DNA of 56,713 nucleotides from Nitrospirota bacterium (GTDB lineage Bacteria; Nitrospirota; Thermodesulfovibrionia; Thermodesulfovibrionales; JdFR-85), in the NCBI GenBank assembly GCA_035873375.1, contig JAYWMQ010000038.1:1-56713 (forward strand). Direction: 5' to 3'. The first letter of the stretch is position 1; each line of letters opens with the position of its first letter. Of this stretch, positions 41,856 to 51,978 are shown piece by piece. The translations under genes and the position numbers were made by a program. The notes beneath the pieces were generated by a model, which was not told where the DNA came from, made no database searches, and worked only from the letters and a program-made list of their open reading frames with translations.

Positions 41856-43256
41856 CTACAACAGGTATTCTGCAAGGTTTATCCTGTATTTGTTGGGATC
41901 GAGGGTCTTGACGATGCTCTTGAGGTATTCGCCTGCGGGGTCTTTTTCCGTAAGGTCCGTGATAAAGCCAGCCGTTTTTTTGCCTGCACTGTCCACAATA
42001 ATCATCACCCTTGGCCTGTCGGCAAAGAGGGGATTACATTCATAGACGAGTCCCATCTCTCGTGTATCAAGGAGTACCAGTGAGCCAACAGGATAGACCC
42101 CGACCATATTAACAAAGAATTTTGAGAGTATCGGGTCAAGTTGAGTGCCTGCGCGTTCCATCATTATACTGAGGGCCCTGTCCGGGGCAAGAGGCACCCT
42201 GGCATAAACCCTTGAAGAGGTCATTGCATCATACTGGTCTGCTATGGTGAGAACCCTTGAATAAAAATCGAGTCTGATGGGGTAGCGTACCTTTGGATAG
42301 CCGGAATAGTCATAGTTTAAATGATGTTCAAAGGCAACCACCGCACTTCGAATAGAGGTCCTGTCGATTCCTTTGAGTTTTAGTATTGTCCTGGCCCCCC
42401 AGTAAGGATGACGTTTGATTACCCGCCATTCCTCTTCAGTAAAGGCAGTTGGCTTGTTTAAAATTTCTTTCGGAATTTCCATCTTGCCGATATCATGGAA
42501 AAGGGCAACAAGTCCCAACTCTGTAAGGGCCTTGCGGCTAAGTCCGATCTTCTGGCCTATGGCGATTGAAAGAACACTGACATTGACTGAGTGGTGATAG
42601 GTGTATTCATCGTAGTCTTTTATAGCAGTCATTCCGATAAGAAGCTGTTCCTCTGAGAGTATAAGGTCGACCATTGATTCCACGACCCTCTTTGCCACTT
42701 TCATATTTACCTTCTCTCCGGCCTTCAGCTTGTTCATGACACCCTCTGTAAAGGATACGGCATTAAAATAGGTCTTCTTGACAATCCTTCTCTGGTCTAT
42801 ATCGCCATCTTCCTTTATCTTTTTCAACTTGTCAATTCTAATATTCTGGATGCTTTCAAGAGAAGTCTCCATAGCCTCATAGGGGGTGCTGGAATATGTA
42901 GCATTTATAAAGACCTTCAGAAAAGCCTTGAGGTCATCAATGCGAAGTTGTGATTCAAAGATTACCGTCCCCAGTTCTCTTTTTTGAAACTCCCGCAAGA
43001 GGTAGTCAAAATTCAGCATATACTCAAGTGGATACCTTACACGGGAATCATTTATATAGAAGAACTCACCAATAATATCAATCCTTAAACTACCTTCCGC
43101 CTCTGTCAGAGGGGTTAGAAGGTTCAGAAACTTTACTATGGCATCTATTACGGCAACATTATCGATATCGTGTAAATGACCGGTCCTCAGTACAACGCCA
43201 AGCTGATTTATTATGTTCTTCCCTGCTGTCCTGAGATCAACTTCTCTTTTTTTCAT
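41856..43256 (-). CDS. HD-GYP domain phosphodiesterase
   Basis: A 466-residue signalling protein. The HD-GYP domain (about 205-390) has HHSVNVSVLSIAIG, the HD pair His254-Asp255 (LFHDIGK), KRHPYWG, EHHLNYDYSGYP (GYP at 319-321) and DQYDAMTSSRVYA. This is the active-site set of c-di-GMP or cGAMP hydrolases. The N-terminal 200 residues have no recognised domain; the C-terminus has a PilZ-unlike beta segment. It overlaps the upstream HEAT-repeat gene by 20 bp and ends the seven-gene operon. Confidence 0.88.
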   Translation of the reverse strand: MKKREVDLRTAGKNIINQLGVVLRTGHLHDIDNVAVIDAIVKFLNLLTPLTEAEGSLRIDIIGEFFYINDSRVRYPLEYMLNFDYLLREFQKRELGTVIFESQLRIDDLKAFLKVFINATYSSTPYEAMETSLESIQNIRIDKLKKIKEDGDIDQRRIVKKTYFNAVSFTEGVMNKLKAGEKVNMKVAKRVVESMVDLILSEEQLLIGMTAIKDYDEYTYHHSVNVSVLSIAIGQKIGLSRKALTELGLVALFHDIGKMEIPKEILNKPTAFTEEEWRVIKRHPYWGARTILKLKGIDRTSIRSAVVAFEHHLNYDYSGYPKVRYPIRLDFYSRVLTIADQYDAMTSSRVYARVPLAPDRALSIMMERAGTQLDPILSKFFVNMVGVYPVGSLVLLDTREMGLVYECNPLFADRPRVMIIVDSAGKKTAGFITDLTEKDPAGEYLKSIVKTLDPNKYRINLAEYLL

Positions 43257-44880
43257 CCGTTATCCTCTTAATAGCGGTCTGGATGTTTTCCCGCAGAAGT
43301 TTGTTTTTCGAGTTCCGCAACTTCATAAGGATATCCAACGACTCTTCCGTGCCAATGATACCAAGGCCGTGTGCTGCCGCTGCCCTTATCTCGGTATTTT
43401 TTGCCCGTTTAAAGAGGGTTTTTCTCTTAAGGCTCCTGATTAGCAAGCTAATGACATCACTGTCTTTCCATTTGGCAAGGACTTCATAGAATTCCTTCTT
43501 TTCGTTATAATTTTTATCCCTGAAACTCTTGTCAGTTATCCTGTCAAGAATTATTTTTTTGGATACAGGTGTTCCTATAAGTCCTATTGCCCTGACAGCG
43601 GCAAGCCTTACCAATTCGTCAGTATCAGACAGGCAATCCTTTAGTACCGGCAAGACGCTTCCTGTACCCATTACACCAAGGGTACGTATCGCCTCTTTCT
43701 TCACCCTCCTGTCTGGGTGTCTGACAGCACGTGAGAGATACTCTACAGCTGATGTGTCACCAATCTGTCTTAGAATACATATAATATTTCTCACTACATA
43801 CCATCTCCTGTCGTGAAGGCCTTTTGCAATGGAGGGTATATCTTTTTTGCCGAGTTCCGACAGTATGATTATGATAGCCTTGCGTGCCGGGGCATTTCTT
43901 AGTTCTCCCAGGATATGGATAAATGAAGGAATTGCCCTTTTGTCCAGCAGAGAGGCAAATTCATGCAGGAGTTCTTCATTGAACTCTACCCCTTCGTCGA
44001 GTATCTCTCCAAGAAGTTTGACGAATTTTGCTGAATTGATAAAGTTTTTCAGCTCTTTCAGGCAGACATCAGCATCTTTACCATAAATATCCTCTGCGGC
44101 GCTATGCTCTATTTTCTTTAATGTATAAACTGCTGCCTCCAGATTTCCAAGGTTTATTGCAAACTCCAGTGTAGAGCTTATAAAGCCTGTCAATTCCTTA
44201 TATTCCCCCATACCTTCTGCATAAGACAACATCTCAAAGAGCAGATGTATCATGGTTATGCTCTTGTCAGGTGGGTCGTTCTCTATTTCCAGGATAATAG
44301 TCCCCAGATCTTCATCGGTAATGGGGACTACATTTAAAACCGATTCCTTTTCAAGGCCAAACGCATCTTCATAGGCATTTAGGATACCTTCGTTATTATT
44401 AGAGGCTTTTTTGGCTTTCTCAACAGCCCTTTCTTCATAGGTTTCATCTTCTAAAAGAATTGAATCATCAACAATATAATGTATGAACTGGAAATCTTTT
44501 TCCCACATAAGGGTTACTATATCATCGTCAAGGACCTCCCTTTCAAAGTCTACGGAAAGTATCCTTAAAAAGTCTTCCATTTCGTTTTTCGGAAGTCCTC
44601 TTTTAAAGGTCAGCTCCCGTATGCCATCCTTGAAAAAGAAGAGTGCGAGATTTTCTTCTTTTTCATCGCTGTGATATACAGCCTCGCCCTCAAGGAATAT
44701 ATCGTGCTGTTTGATTTTGAGGGATAGAGAGCCGGAAGAATCAAGAATTGTGGTCATCCTTGAGTATATGTTATTAATTGTCCTGGCATAGACGGGATTA
44801 TTTTCCGGATAGATTCTGAGATTTTTTTTTGCCTTGATGAGTTCCTGAATAGTATCTTTTACGTCCTGTGAGAGGGTCAT
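43237..44880 (-). CDS. HEAT-repeat protein
   Basis: A 547-residue cytoplasmic protein. The C-terminal half (about 320-530) carries at least five HEAT/PBS-lyase-type repeats (AVRHPDRRVKKEAIRTLGVMG, CLSDTDELVRLAAVRAIGLIG, KNTEIRAAAAHGLGIIG). The N-terminal part is mostly helical with an acidic stretch. Such proteins are scaffolds. The overlap with the HD-GYP gene suggests the two products act together in signalling. No enzymatic motif was seen. Confidence 0.75.
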   Translation of the reverse strand: MTLSQDVKDTIQELIKAKKNLRIYPENNPVYARTINNIYSRMTTILDSSGSLSLKIKQHDIFLEGEAVYHSDEKEENLALFFFKDGIRELTFKRGLPKNEMEDFLRILSVDFEREVLDDDIVTLMWEKDFQFIHYIVDDSILLEDETYEERAVEKAKKASNNNEGILNAYEDAFGLEKESVLNVVPITDEDLGTIILEIENDPPDKSITMIHLLFEMLSYAEGMGEYKELTGFISSTLEFAINLGNLEAAVYTLKKIEHSAAEDIYGKDADVCLKELKNFINSAKFVKLLGEILDEGVEFNEELLHEFASLLDKRAIPSFIHILGELRNAPARKAIIIILSELGKKDIPSIAKGLHDRRWYVVRNIICILRQIGDTSAVEYLSRAVRHPDRRVKKEAIRTLGVMGTGSVLPVLKDCLSDTDELVRLAAVRAIGLIGTPVSKKIILDRITDKSFRDKNYNEKKEFYEVLAKWKDSDVISLLIRSLKRKTLFKRAKNTEIRAAAAHGLGIIGTEESLDILMKLRNSKNKLLRENIQTAIKRITDEKKRS

Positions 44881-44885
44881 GATTA

Positions 44886-45164
44886 TTATATGAATAGCTG
44901 TTTGCGCTCTTTAAGATAATTTCTTATGATTACTTGGGCGCTGTTTAGCCGCTGAAGCCTCATATTTCTCTTCCTTATTGCCTGAATATCGTTAAAGGGA
45001 AACTTTTCTCCCCGTATCTCTGTCTGTATATGCTGAATTTCCTGGTAGAGTTCTTTTATCAGTTCCATCTCAAGGGGTTTGAGAAAGATAGGATTCACAG
45101 TGGCATAGCCTTCAGCTATATCCCATGAAATGGCCTTTATGCTTTTTCCTCTAATTCCCTTCAT
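44886..45164 (-). CDS. Small helical hypothetical protein
   Basis: A 92-residue, mostly helical protein, highly charged, with a possible coiled coil about residues 30-75. No family is recognised. The start overlaps the end of tatC by 14 bp and the stop is 5 bp before the HEAT gene, so it is a genuine member of the operon. The position between Tat and the HEAT protein gives no firm clue to function. Confidence 0.6.
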   Translation of the reverse strand: MKGIRGKSIKAISWDIAEGYATVNPIFLKPLEMELIKELYQEIQHIQTEIRGEKFPFNDIQAIRKRNMRLQRLNSAQVIIRNYLKERKQLFI

Positions 45165-45936
45165 CTGGAGCCTTCTTTTTCGAGAAGATTTTTGAGATTA
45201 TTATACCGGTTTCATAAAGAAGAATAATAGGAACAGCCATAAGGGTCTGGTTAAAGGCATCCGGTGTGGGTGTCAAGACGGCTGCAAGGACAAAAGCCAG
45301 AAGAACGGCATATTTTCTGTTTTTTGCGAGTGTCTTTGGTGTTACTACGCCAGCCCTTGTGAGAAACAGAATTACTATCGGCAGCTCAAATACAGCACCA
45401 AAGGAAAGGAGGAATTTCAGACAGAAATCAACATAGCTGCCCACGGAAATCATTGGTGTCAGGGATGCCGTCTTGTAAGTCAGGAGAAACCCCATGGCAA
45501 AGGGCAGGATAATAGTGAAGCAGAAGAGGGCTCCTATAAGAAACAGCATTGTTCCGGCCACTACAAAGGGTCCAACATACTTCTTTTCTGAAGGCATGAG
45601 TCCCGGGACGATAAACTTCCACAGTTGATACAGGGCTACCGGTAACGCAAGTACGATACCGGCAACCATGGCCACCTTTATATTCATCCAGAATGCCTCT
45701 GCCGGTGCGAGAAAAACAAGTTTTTGAATAGGTGAATCTTTAGTTATGAACTCTATGTAAGGTGAAGTAGTCTTTAAATGCAGATCTGACCTTAGAGGAA
45801 GTGTCAGGAGTCTGAATAGTTGCTCCGAAAAGTTAAAGGATAAGCCAAAACCAATCAGTACGGCAACAAAGGATTTTATCAGCCGCTGTCTTAATTCAGT
45901 GAGATGCTCTGTAAAGGGGAGTTTTTCCTCAGCCAT
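45151..45936 (-). CDS. tatC: Twin-arginine translocase subunit TatC
   Basis: A 261-residue polytopic protein with six transmembrane segments. The start MAEEKLPFTEHLTELRQRLIKS contains the conserved E...HL.ELR.R motif, and YQLWKFIVPGLMPSEKKYVGPF and FELPIVILFLTRAGVVTPKTLAKNRKYAVLLAFVLAAVLTPTPDA are TatC signatures. It is the receptor for folded proteins with twin-Arg signals. The gene starts 1 bp after the tatA-type stop. Confidence 0.95.
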   Translation of the reverse strand: MAEEKLPFTEHLTELRQRLIKSFVAVLIGFGLSFNFSEQLFRLLTLPLRSDLHLKTTSPYIEFITKDSPIQKLVFLAPAEAFWMNIKVAMVAGIVLALPVALYQLWKFIVPGLMPSEKKYVGPFVVAGTMLFLIGALFCFTIILPFAMGFLLTYKTASLTPMISVGSYVDFCLKFLLSFGAVFELPIVILFLTRAGVVTPKTLAKNRKYAVLLAFVLAAVLTPTPDAFNQTLMAVPIILLYETGIIISKIFSKKKAPDEGN

Positions 45937-46281
45937 CTACTCCGCTTTCCTCCCCGCTTCTTCCCCCGCATCTCCTGAAGTTCCTGTATCTGCTTTATCA
46001 TCTGTTTTTTCTGCTAAAGGTGAGTGGTCGTCTTTCTTTTCTTTTGCTGTTTTCCCTGAGATATCTACTCTTTGAAATGTATCCGACAGTCCTTCACGGA
46101 GGGGATCCTGGACCTCTTTCACCTCTGTGTCTATCTGATCTTTAATTCCGTTAATGGCCTTTTTTAGCTCAGCCACACCTTTGCCGAGTGAACGGGCAAG
46201 TTCGGGCAGCTTTTGCGGTCCAAAGACGATCAGGACAACTGCAAAAATGACTATAAGTTCCTGCATTCCTAAATCAAACAT
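45937..46281 (-). CDS. Sec-independent translocase subunit TatA/TatB
   Basis: A 114-residue protein with a short N-terminal membrane helix, the hinge FGPQKLPELARSLG and an amphipathic helix, followed by an acidic, Lys/Asp/Glu-rich tail. Length and tail resemble TatB; the FGP motif is shared by both. With only one TatA-type protein adjacent to TatC it may combine roles. It lies 3 bp from the DegP gene. Confidence 0.92.
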   Translation of the reverse strand: MFDLGMQELIVIFAVVLIVFGPQKLPELARSLGKGVAELKKAINGIKDQIDTEVKEVQDPLREGLSDTFQRVDISGKTAKEKKDDHSPLAEKTDDKADTGTSGDAGEEAGRKAE

Positions 46282-46284
46282 ATC

Positions 46285-47634
46285 TTACTCCAGCCTTATA
46301 CTCACGTATACATATCCTCTGTTCCTCTTCACAAGCAACAGGACGGTGTCTCCCTTGTCAAGTTCCTTGATCACAGAGGCCATCTCCTCTGTTGATGTAA
46401 CCCTCTTGCGATTGACCTCTAATATAACATCACCTTTCTGAATATTCTGTCTTTCAGCCGGGCTGTTGTCAATAACACCAAGGATGAGTACAGCACCGCC
46501 GTCCCTGATTCCCAACTGTTCTGCAATAGCAGGATGCATGGTTTTAGTCCTTAACCCAAGTATCTTCTCAATAACAAGTTCCGGGGTTTCAATACCCTTG
46601 CCCAGCTTCTCAATAATAACATTTAGATCGAGTTCCTTGCCTTCCCGGAAGATTTTCAAATTGACACTAGTTCCAACGGGAGTTGAAGCAACAAGTCTTG
46701 GAAGCTCGTGCATGTCTTCTATCTTTTTACCATTATACCCGACTATGATGTCACCTCGCTGTATTCCTGCCCTGTCAGCAGGTGAATCTTTTGTAACATC
46801 GGTTACCAGAGCCCCGTGTCTGTCCCTGAGTCCAAAACTCTCGGCGATCTCCGGCGTAACCTTCTGAACGGTAACACCAAGCCAGCCCCTTTCAACAAAT
46901 CCCTTTTCTTTGAGGGAAAACAGGATATCTTTTGCAAGGTTAATCGGAATTGCGAAGCCGATCCCTATGTTGCCCCCTGACGTGGAGAATATAGCACTGC
47001 TGATACCTACAACCTCGGCGTTGAGATTAAAGAGGGGGCCTCCCGAGTTACCGGGGTTTATGGCTGCATCCGTCTGGATGAAATCATCGTAGGGCCCGGA
47101 GCCTAATACCCTGCCCTTGGCACTCACAATGCCTGCAGTTACTGTGTGCCCGAGGCCAAAGGGGTTTCCTATGGCAATAATCCAGTCGCCCACCTCAAGG
47201 GCGTCTGAATCCCCTAACGGGGCAACCGGAAGAGGTCTGTCAGCCTCCACCTTGATAAGGGCTATATCAGTCTTCTGGTCCCTTCCCACAACGGTTGCCT
47301 TGTATTCGGTCTCATCCCAGAGTCTTACCCTTATATCCTCTGCCTTGTCTATGACATGGTTATTGGTCAGTATATAGCCCTCTTCATCAATAATAAAGCC
47401 TGAACCAAGGGACTGTCTCCTTAATTTCTTTTCCTCATCACGATAAGGGGTTCCGGGCAGGAAGGGAAAGGGCTTTGTTTTTTCCTTGATTATCTGCGTG
47501 GTACTGATGTTTACTACACTCTTTGCCCTTAATTTGACGATACCCGAGAATGTTTCAGGGACAGGTGAGGCAGAGGCGAGGCTGAACATCATCAAGATTA
47601 TTGCTGTTACAGCAAGGGAAAGTCTTTTTTTCAT
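46285..47634 (-). CDS. DegP/DegQ-type periplasmic serine protease
   Basis: A 449-residue HtrA protease-chaperone. A signal peptide of about 22 residues precedes a trypsin-like domain with catalytic His93 (TNNHV), Asp123 (TDIAL) and Ser197 (GNSGGP). Two PDZ domains follow, about 255-345 and 370-447. It acts in the periplasm on misfolded envelope proteins. It overlaps the upstream beta-barrel gene by 4 bp and is followed by tatA; linkage to Tat hints at quality control of exported proteins. Confidence 0.95.
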   Translation of the reverse strand: MKKRLSLAVTAIILMMFSLASASPVPETFSGIVKLRAKSVVNISTTQIIKEKTKPFPFLPGTPYRDEEKKLRRQSLGSGFIIDEEGYILTNNHVIDKAEDIRVRLWDETEYKATVVGRDQKTDIALIKVEADRPLPVAPLGDSDALEVGDWIIAIGNPFGLGHTVTAGIVSAKGRVLGSGPYDDFIQTDAAINPGNSGGPLFNLNAEVVGISSAIFSTSGGNIGIGFAIPINLAKDILFSLKEKGFVERGWLGVTVQKVTPEIAESFGLRDRHGALVTDVTKDSPADRAGIQRGDIIVGYNGKKIEDMHELPRLVASTPVGTSVNLKIFREGKELDLNVIIEKLGKGIETPELVIEKILGLRTKTMHPAIAEQLGIRDGGAVLILGVIDNSPAERQNIQKGDVILEVNRKRVTSTEEMASVIKELDKGDTVLLLVKRNRGYVYVSIRLE

Positions 47635-48419
47635 GTTTTTTCCTCTTCGTAATAGATCCGTTTCACCTTTACCTGATCCAGTGGAAAAAGGCTTAGTGTC
47701 AGGAATATCCTGAGTTCAGGGGTCCTGTTTTTGAAATCATAACCAACCCCCAGAGCCGCATAAGAATTTGAGGCAATCTTGACCCTGTAACCCATCTTGC
47801 CTTCCACCAAGTCTATGTGTTCAGAGAAATGACTCTTTTTAACGATTAGTTCACTTAATATGTTAAAGCTATGGGCAGCTGCAAGGTCAAGACCGAGTCT
47901 CAGTTCCACCTCGTCTTCCATGGAGGAACTGGTAGACTTGAAGTAAAAGAGATTTCCATGTCCCCGGAATGGCCCCACACGCTTGCTTATAAGCAGGGCT
48001 CCACCAACATGGCCAAGCGTAGAAAAAGTCTCTTTACCCGGGATCGAAAATCCTACTAAATAGGAGATAGACGGACCAAGGCGTTTCTCGGATAAGATAT
48101 TGTATTTGTAACCTATGCTCGTATCACCGATACCCCCTGTGCCTCGATAGTTGAAGATAAAGGGGATGCTTGTCAGTATTTCGATCTTGTCTGTCAATCC
48201 ATATGATGCGTTTATGAATAATCTGTAAAAGTTGGGCTCGATTGACCGCTCGAGGGAGAACATGATGCCGGGCTTGTCTTTTTCAATTGTATAGGCACTC
48301 AGGGTTGAGAAGGTGCCGTAGGGTTGTACAGGTTGAAACCCTTTTGTATCAAAGGCGGCTGAAGAGTCGACATCCGTCAGGGCCAGGAGAAGGATGATCA
48401 GGAGGGTTATCTTCTTCAT
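47631..48419 (-). CDS. Outer-membrane beta-barrel protein, unknown function
   Basis: A 262-residue exported protein with a signal peptide of about 20 residues (LLALTDVDSSAA) and alternating amphipathic strands (GIMFSLERSIEPNFYRLFINASYGLTDKIEIL, GIGDTSIGYKYNIL), typical of the MetA/phenol-degradation-like or transporter-type barrel families. It starts the seven-gene operon down to the HD-GYP gene. The substrate is unknown. The end overlaps degP (ATGA). Confidence 0.65.
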   Translation of the reverse strand: MKKITLLIILLLALTDVDSSAAFDTKGFQPVQPYGTFSTLSAYTIEKDKPGIMFSLERSIEPNFYRLFINASYGLTDKIEILTSIPFIFNYRGTGGIGDTSIGYKYNILSEKRLGPSISYLVGFSIPGKETFSTLGHVGGALLISKRVGPFRGHGNLFYFKSTSSSMEDEVELRLGLDLAAAHSFNILSELIVKKSHFSEHIDLVEGKMGYRVKIASNSYAALGVGYDFKNRTPELRIFLTLSLFPLDQVKVKRIYYEEEKT

Positions 48420-48542
48420 TACTAAAAATAGCAGAAACCCGGATACTGTGTCAACGAAAGGGCCATATCCTGTTCTCGTATTTCGGGCAGTTATGATATT
48501 ATAAACATTGCATTTTTGATATTAACGTCAGGGAGGATAAAG

Positions 48543-51086
48543 TTGGAGAAATATGAACCTGGGAAGGTAGAACTCAAGTGGCAGGCCTACTGGGAGGAAA
48601 GAGGCATTTTCAACTCCGTTGTTGATGAGAAGAAAGAGAAGTTTTACTGTCTCGAGATGTTCCCGTATCCATCGGGCAGGATTCATATGGGGCATGTGCG
48701 AAATTACGCAATAGGTGATGTCATTGCAAGATACAAGAGGATGAAGGGATTTAATGTGCTGCATCCGATGGGATGGGATGCCTTTGGCCTGCCCGCGGAA
48801 AATGCCGCCATAACCCACGGTCTTCACCCTGCAAAATGGACGTATGAAAATATAGAGTACATGAAGACCCAGCTTAAGCGGATGGGATTCAGCTATGACT
48901 GGTCTCGGGAGCTGACCACCTGCAGCCCTGAATATTATAAGTGGAACCAGTGGTTTTTCCTGAAGATGTTTGAAAGGGGGCTTGCCTACAGAAAGGCGTC
49001 CTTTGTTAACTGGTGTCCTTCCTGTGTGACGGTGCTTGCAAATGAGCAGGTTATTGATGACAGGTGCTGGAGGTGTGACAGTGAGGTGGTTCAGAAAGAA
49101 CTGGAGCAGTGGTTTCTTAAAATTACCGCATATGCAGAAGAGCTGCTTGAGGGCTGTGATGAGCTCGTTGATGGATGGCCTGAACATGTCCTGGCAATGC
49201 AGCGCAACTGGATAGGCAGGAGCGAGGGGGTTGAGATGGACTTTCCCCTCGCTGAAGGGGAGGGCGCTATAAAAATATACACCACGAGACCTGATACCCT
49301 CTGGGGCGCTACCTTTCTCTGTCTCGCACCTACGCATCCCCTTGCGGTGTCACTTGTGAGAGACCGGGCCGGACTTGATTTTATAAGGTCAAAATATGGG
49401 GTGATGGAGGAAAAACATGGTCTTTTTACAGGCCAACATGCCATCAACCCCGTAAACGGCGAAAGGATTCCCATCTATATTGCCAACTTTGTCCTGACAG
49501 AGTATGGCACAGGCGCCATAATGTCAGTACCGGCCCATGATCAGCGGGATTTTGAATTTGCACAGCAATACGGGCTTCCGGTCAGGGTGGTTATTGTCCC
49601 TCGGAATGGGGAGCTTGAAGAGCCCATACAGCAGGCATACGAGGGTGAAGGAATCCTCATAAATTCAGGACAGTTTTCGGGTATGAAGAGCAAGGATGCC
49701 ATAAAGGAGATTTCAGGATACATTGAGGAAAAAGGCCTGGGCAGGAGGGTTGTTAATTACCGTCTGCGGGACTGGGGGGTGTCAAGGCAGAGATACTGGG
49801 GGACGCCGATACCGATTATTTACTGTGATAAATGCGGTACAGTCCCTATGCCGGAAGAGGACCTGCCGGTAGTGCTGCCCGAGGATGTGAAGTTGACGGC
49901 TACAGGGACTTCTCCGCTGCAGGCCTCAGAGGATTTTATCAGGACGGAATGCCCTGCCTGCGGCGCAACTGCCCGGCGGGAAACCGACACCATGGATACA
50001 TTTGTTGATTCATCCTGGTATTTCCTGAGATATTGCTCAGGAAAGGACGAAGAACCCCTAAATAAGGAAAATATAGCCTACTGGATGCCTGTTGACCAGT
50101 ATATCGGCGGGGTGGAGCATGCCGTGCTGCACCTTCTGTATTCGCGGTTTTTCACAAGGGTTTTAAGGGATTCGGGCATAGTCGCGGTTAACGAGCCTTT
50201 CACTAATCTTTTGACCCAGGGGATGGTTTGCAAGGAGACCCTCAAGTGCCCTGAGCATGGATGGCTCTTTCCCCATGAGGTCAATGACGGCAGGTGTATA
50301 AAGTGCGGACTGCGGATTGAGCGGGGCAGGGTGGAGAAGATGTCAAAGTCAAAGAAGAATGTAGTTGATCCGGATTACCTTATAAAAAGATACGGCTCTG
50401 ATACGTCAAGGCTCTTTATCCTCTTTGCCGCCCCACCGGACAAGGACCTGGAATGGTCGGATAAGGGGATAGAGGGAGCCTACAGGTTTTTAGGCAGAAT
50501 CTGGACACTTGTAAGCAGGGATGCAAAAAAAATAAAGGCTGCAAAGAGCCAGGAAGTTAGCCTTATACATAACAACCTGCAACCCGCAACCCGCAACTCG
50601 CAACTATTCCGTAAGACCCATCAGACAATCAAAAAAGTAACCACAGACATAGAAAAAAGACTCCAGTTCAATACCGCCATAGCTTCAATGATGGAGCTCT
50701 TTAACGAGGTATCCGCCTTTACCCCTGAGACTGACAATGACTGGGCTGTTCTCAGATTCAGTATTAAAAATATACTTTTAATGTTGAGCCCCTTCACTCC
50801 TCATCTGGCTGAAGAATTATGGGAGGTCATGGGTGAGAGGCGGAGCATACTTGAGCATGATTGGCCTGAGTGGGATGAAGATGCGACAAGGGAAGAGGAG
50901 ATAGAGCTGGTTATCCAGGTCAACGGGAAGGTGAGGGCAAAGACAATGGCGCCTGCGGGTCTTGATGATGAAAGGATAAGGGAGATGGCCCTTGGTGAGC
51001 CGAAGATAAAGAAGCTGATAGAGGGCAGGACGGTCAGGAAGGTTATCGTGGTAAAGGGAAAACTGGTGAATATAGTTGTTGCCTGA
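48543..51086 (+). CDS. leuS: Leucyl-tRNA synthetase
   Basis: An 847-residue class I synthetase. I chose the TTG at 48543, behind AGGGAGG, because LeuRS begins MEKYEP.K-E-KWQ; a longer open frame starts at 48516. The HIGH motif is HMGH at 48-51 and KMSKS is at 599-603. The CP1 editing domain, two zinc-binding Cys motifs (CPSC/CWRC and CDKC/CPAC), the leucine-specific domain ([13 protein letters not shown]) and the C-terminal anticodon-binding region are all present. Between residues 678 and 688 it carries an in-frame insertion of 7-bp repeats (QPATRNSQ) at the start of the anticodon-binding domain. Confidence 0.97.
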   Translation: MEKYEPGKVELKWQAYWEERGIFNSVVDEKKEKFYCLEMFPYPSGRIHMGHVRNYAIGDVIARYKRMKGFNVLHPMGWDAFGLPAENAAITHGLHPAKWTYENIEYMKTQLKRMGFSYDWSRELTTCSPEYYKWNQWFFLKMFERGLAYRKASFVNWCPSCVTVLANEQVIDDRCWRCDSEVVQKELEQWFLKITAYAEELLEGCDELVDGWPEHVLAMQRNWIGRSEGVEMDFPLAEGEGAIKIYTTRPDTLWGATFLCLAPTHPLAVSLVRDRAGLDFIRSKYGVMEEKHGLFTGQHAINPVNGERIPIYIANFVLTEYGTGAIMSVPAHDQRDFEFAQQYGLPVRVVIVPRNGELEEPIQQAYEGEGILINSGQFSGMKSKDAIKEISGYIEEKGLGRRVVNYRLRDWGVSRQRYWGTPIPIIYCDKCGTVPMPEEDLPVVLPEDVKLTATGTSPLQASEDFIRTECPACGATARRETDTMDTFVDSSWYFLRYCSGKDEEPLNKENIAYWMPVDQYIGGVEHAVLHLLYSRFFTRVLRDSGIVAVNEPFTNLLTQGMVCKETLKCPEHGWLFPHEVNDGRCIKCGLRIERGRVEKMSKSKKNVVDPDYLIKRYGSDTSRLFILFAAPPDKDLEWSDKGIEGAYRFLGRIWTLVSRDAKKIKAAKSQEVSLIHNNLQPATRNSQLFRKTHQTIKKVTTDIEKRLQFNTAIASMMELFNEVSAFTPETDNDWAVLRFSIKNILLMLSPFTPHLAEELWEVMGERRSILEHDWPEWDEDATREEEIELVIQVNGKVRAKTMAPAGLDDERIREMALGEPKIKKLIEGRTVRKVIVVKGKLVNIVVA
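50574..50605 (+). repeat. AACCCGC 7-bp tandem repeat inserted in leuS
   Basis: Four and a half copies of a 7-bp unit (AACCTGC, AACCCGC, AACCCGC, AACTCGC, AACT) lie in frame in leuS. A 7-bp unit returns to frame only every three copies, and the protein insert is [11 protein letters not shown]. The same unit occurs in reverse at 52910-52971. Confidence 0.9.
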
Positions 51087-51102
51087 AACAAGTGGTTAGT
51101 GG

Positions 51103-51567
51103 ATGAAAGACATGGAATATATGCAATTAGCCCTTGAGGAGGCCCGAAAGGCCTTTGAGCTGGATGAGGTGCCGGTTGGTGCCTTGGTGGTCAAAGGGGG
51201 TATAATCCTTTCAAGGACACATAACCTGATGGAGGCCCTCCAGGACCCGACTGCACATGCAGAGGTCCTTGCAATCAAGGAGGCTGCAGACAAGCTTGAG
51301 AGCTGGAGGCTTGAAGGGGCTACCCTCTATGTCACAAAAGAGCCCTGTCCCATGTGTGCCGGCGCGATTGTAAACGCGAGGCTCTCCAGGGTTGTATACG
51401 GCTGCAGGGATGACAGGGGCGGGGCTGTGGACAGCCTCTATCATATCCTGTCGGATAAGAGGCTTAACCATCAGACAGAGGTAGTCTCAGAAGTACTGTC
51501 AGAGGAGTCGGCAGGGCTCTTGAGGAGTTTCTTCAGGGGCAAGAGGAAAAGAGCCATGGAGTTATGA
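51103..51567 (+). CDS. tadA: tRNA-specific adenosine deaminase
   Basis: A 154-residue cytidine-deaminase-fold enzyme that converts A34 to inosine in tRNA-Arg(ACG). The zinc site is His52-Ala-Glu54 with Cys82 and Cys85 (PCPMCAGA). DEVPVGALVV and SRVVYGCRDDRGGAVDSLYHIL are family segments. It starts 16 bp after leuS; an internal ATG three codons downstream is possible. It precedes tRNA-Ser. Confidence 0.95.
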   Translation: MKDMEYMQLALEEARKAFELDEVPVGALVVKGGIILSRTHNLMEALQDPTAHAEVLAIKEAADKLESWRLEGATLYVTKEPCPMCAGAIVNARLSRVVYGCRDDRGGAVDSLYHILSDKRLNHQTEVVSEVLSEESAGLLRSFFRGKRKRAMEL

Positions 51568-51633
51568 TCGCTAAATCTGTGTGAATCTGCGTAATCTGCG
51601 GCTTAAATAAAGTCTTTGTTTGTTTTTTAACAA

Positions 51634-51726
<93 letters not shown>

Positions 51727-51795
51727 AAATGTTCCATCGCCGCCCTGAGCCTCTCTTCAGTTATCTTCCTGAAGACATCCATAAGCGATATTTTT

Positions 51796-51978
51796 CTATG
51801 CAGTTTCCAGGGGAGGTTCTTCATTGTCATTCATACCGGCATTGCTGTCCGGTATGCTGTATTCTTCCGCCGCCCACGTCCCAAGATCAATCACCTTGCA
51901 CCTTTCCGAGCAGAAAGGTCTGCATGGATTTTCCTCCCATGTGGTGATGGTTTTGCATATTGGACACCTGATTTTCAT
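51796..51978 (-). CDS. yacG: DNA gyrase inhibitor YacG-like zinc protein
   Basis: A 60-residue zinc-binding protein with Cys5, Cys8, Cys23 and Cys27 (CPICKT, PFCSERC), and the following [16 protein letters not shown], which match YacG. In E. coli YacG binds GyrB and blocks gyrase. The start codon overlaps the stop of the upstream Gx-transporter gene by 4 bp. The acidic C-terminal tail is short. Confidence 0.9.
   Translation of the reverse strand: MKIRCPICKTITTWEENPCRPFCSERCKVIDLGTWAAEEYSIPDSNAGMNDNEEPPLETA

Noticed and set aside
48516-48542. Earlier leuS start
   Set aside because: The extra nine residues are not family-like and would place the ribosome site AGGGAGG inside the gene.
50574-50605. 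Frameshift in leuS
   Set aside because: Frame is open and conserved on both sides of the repeat; it is an in-frame insertion.
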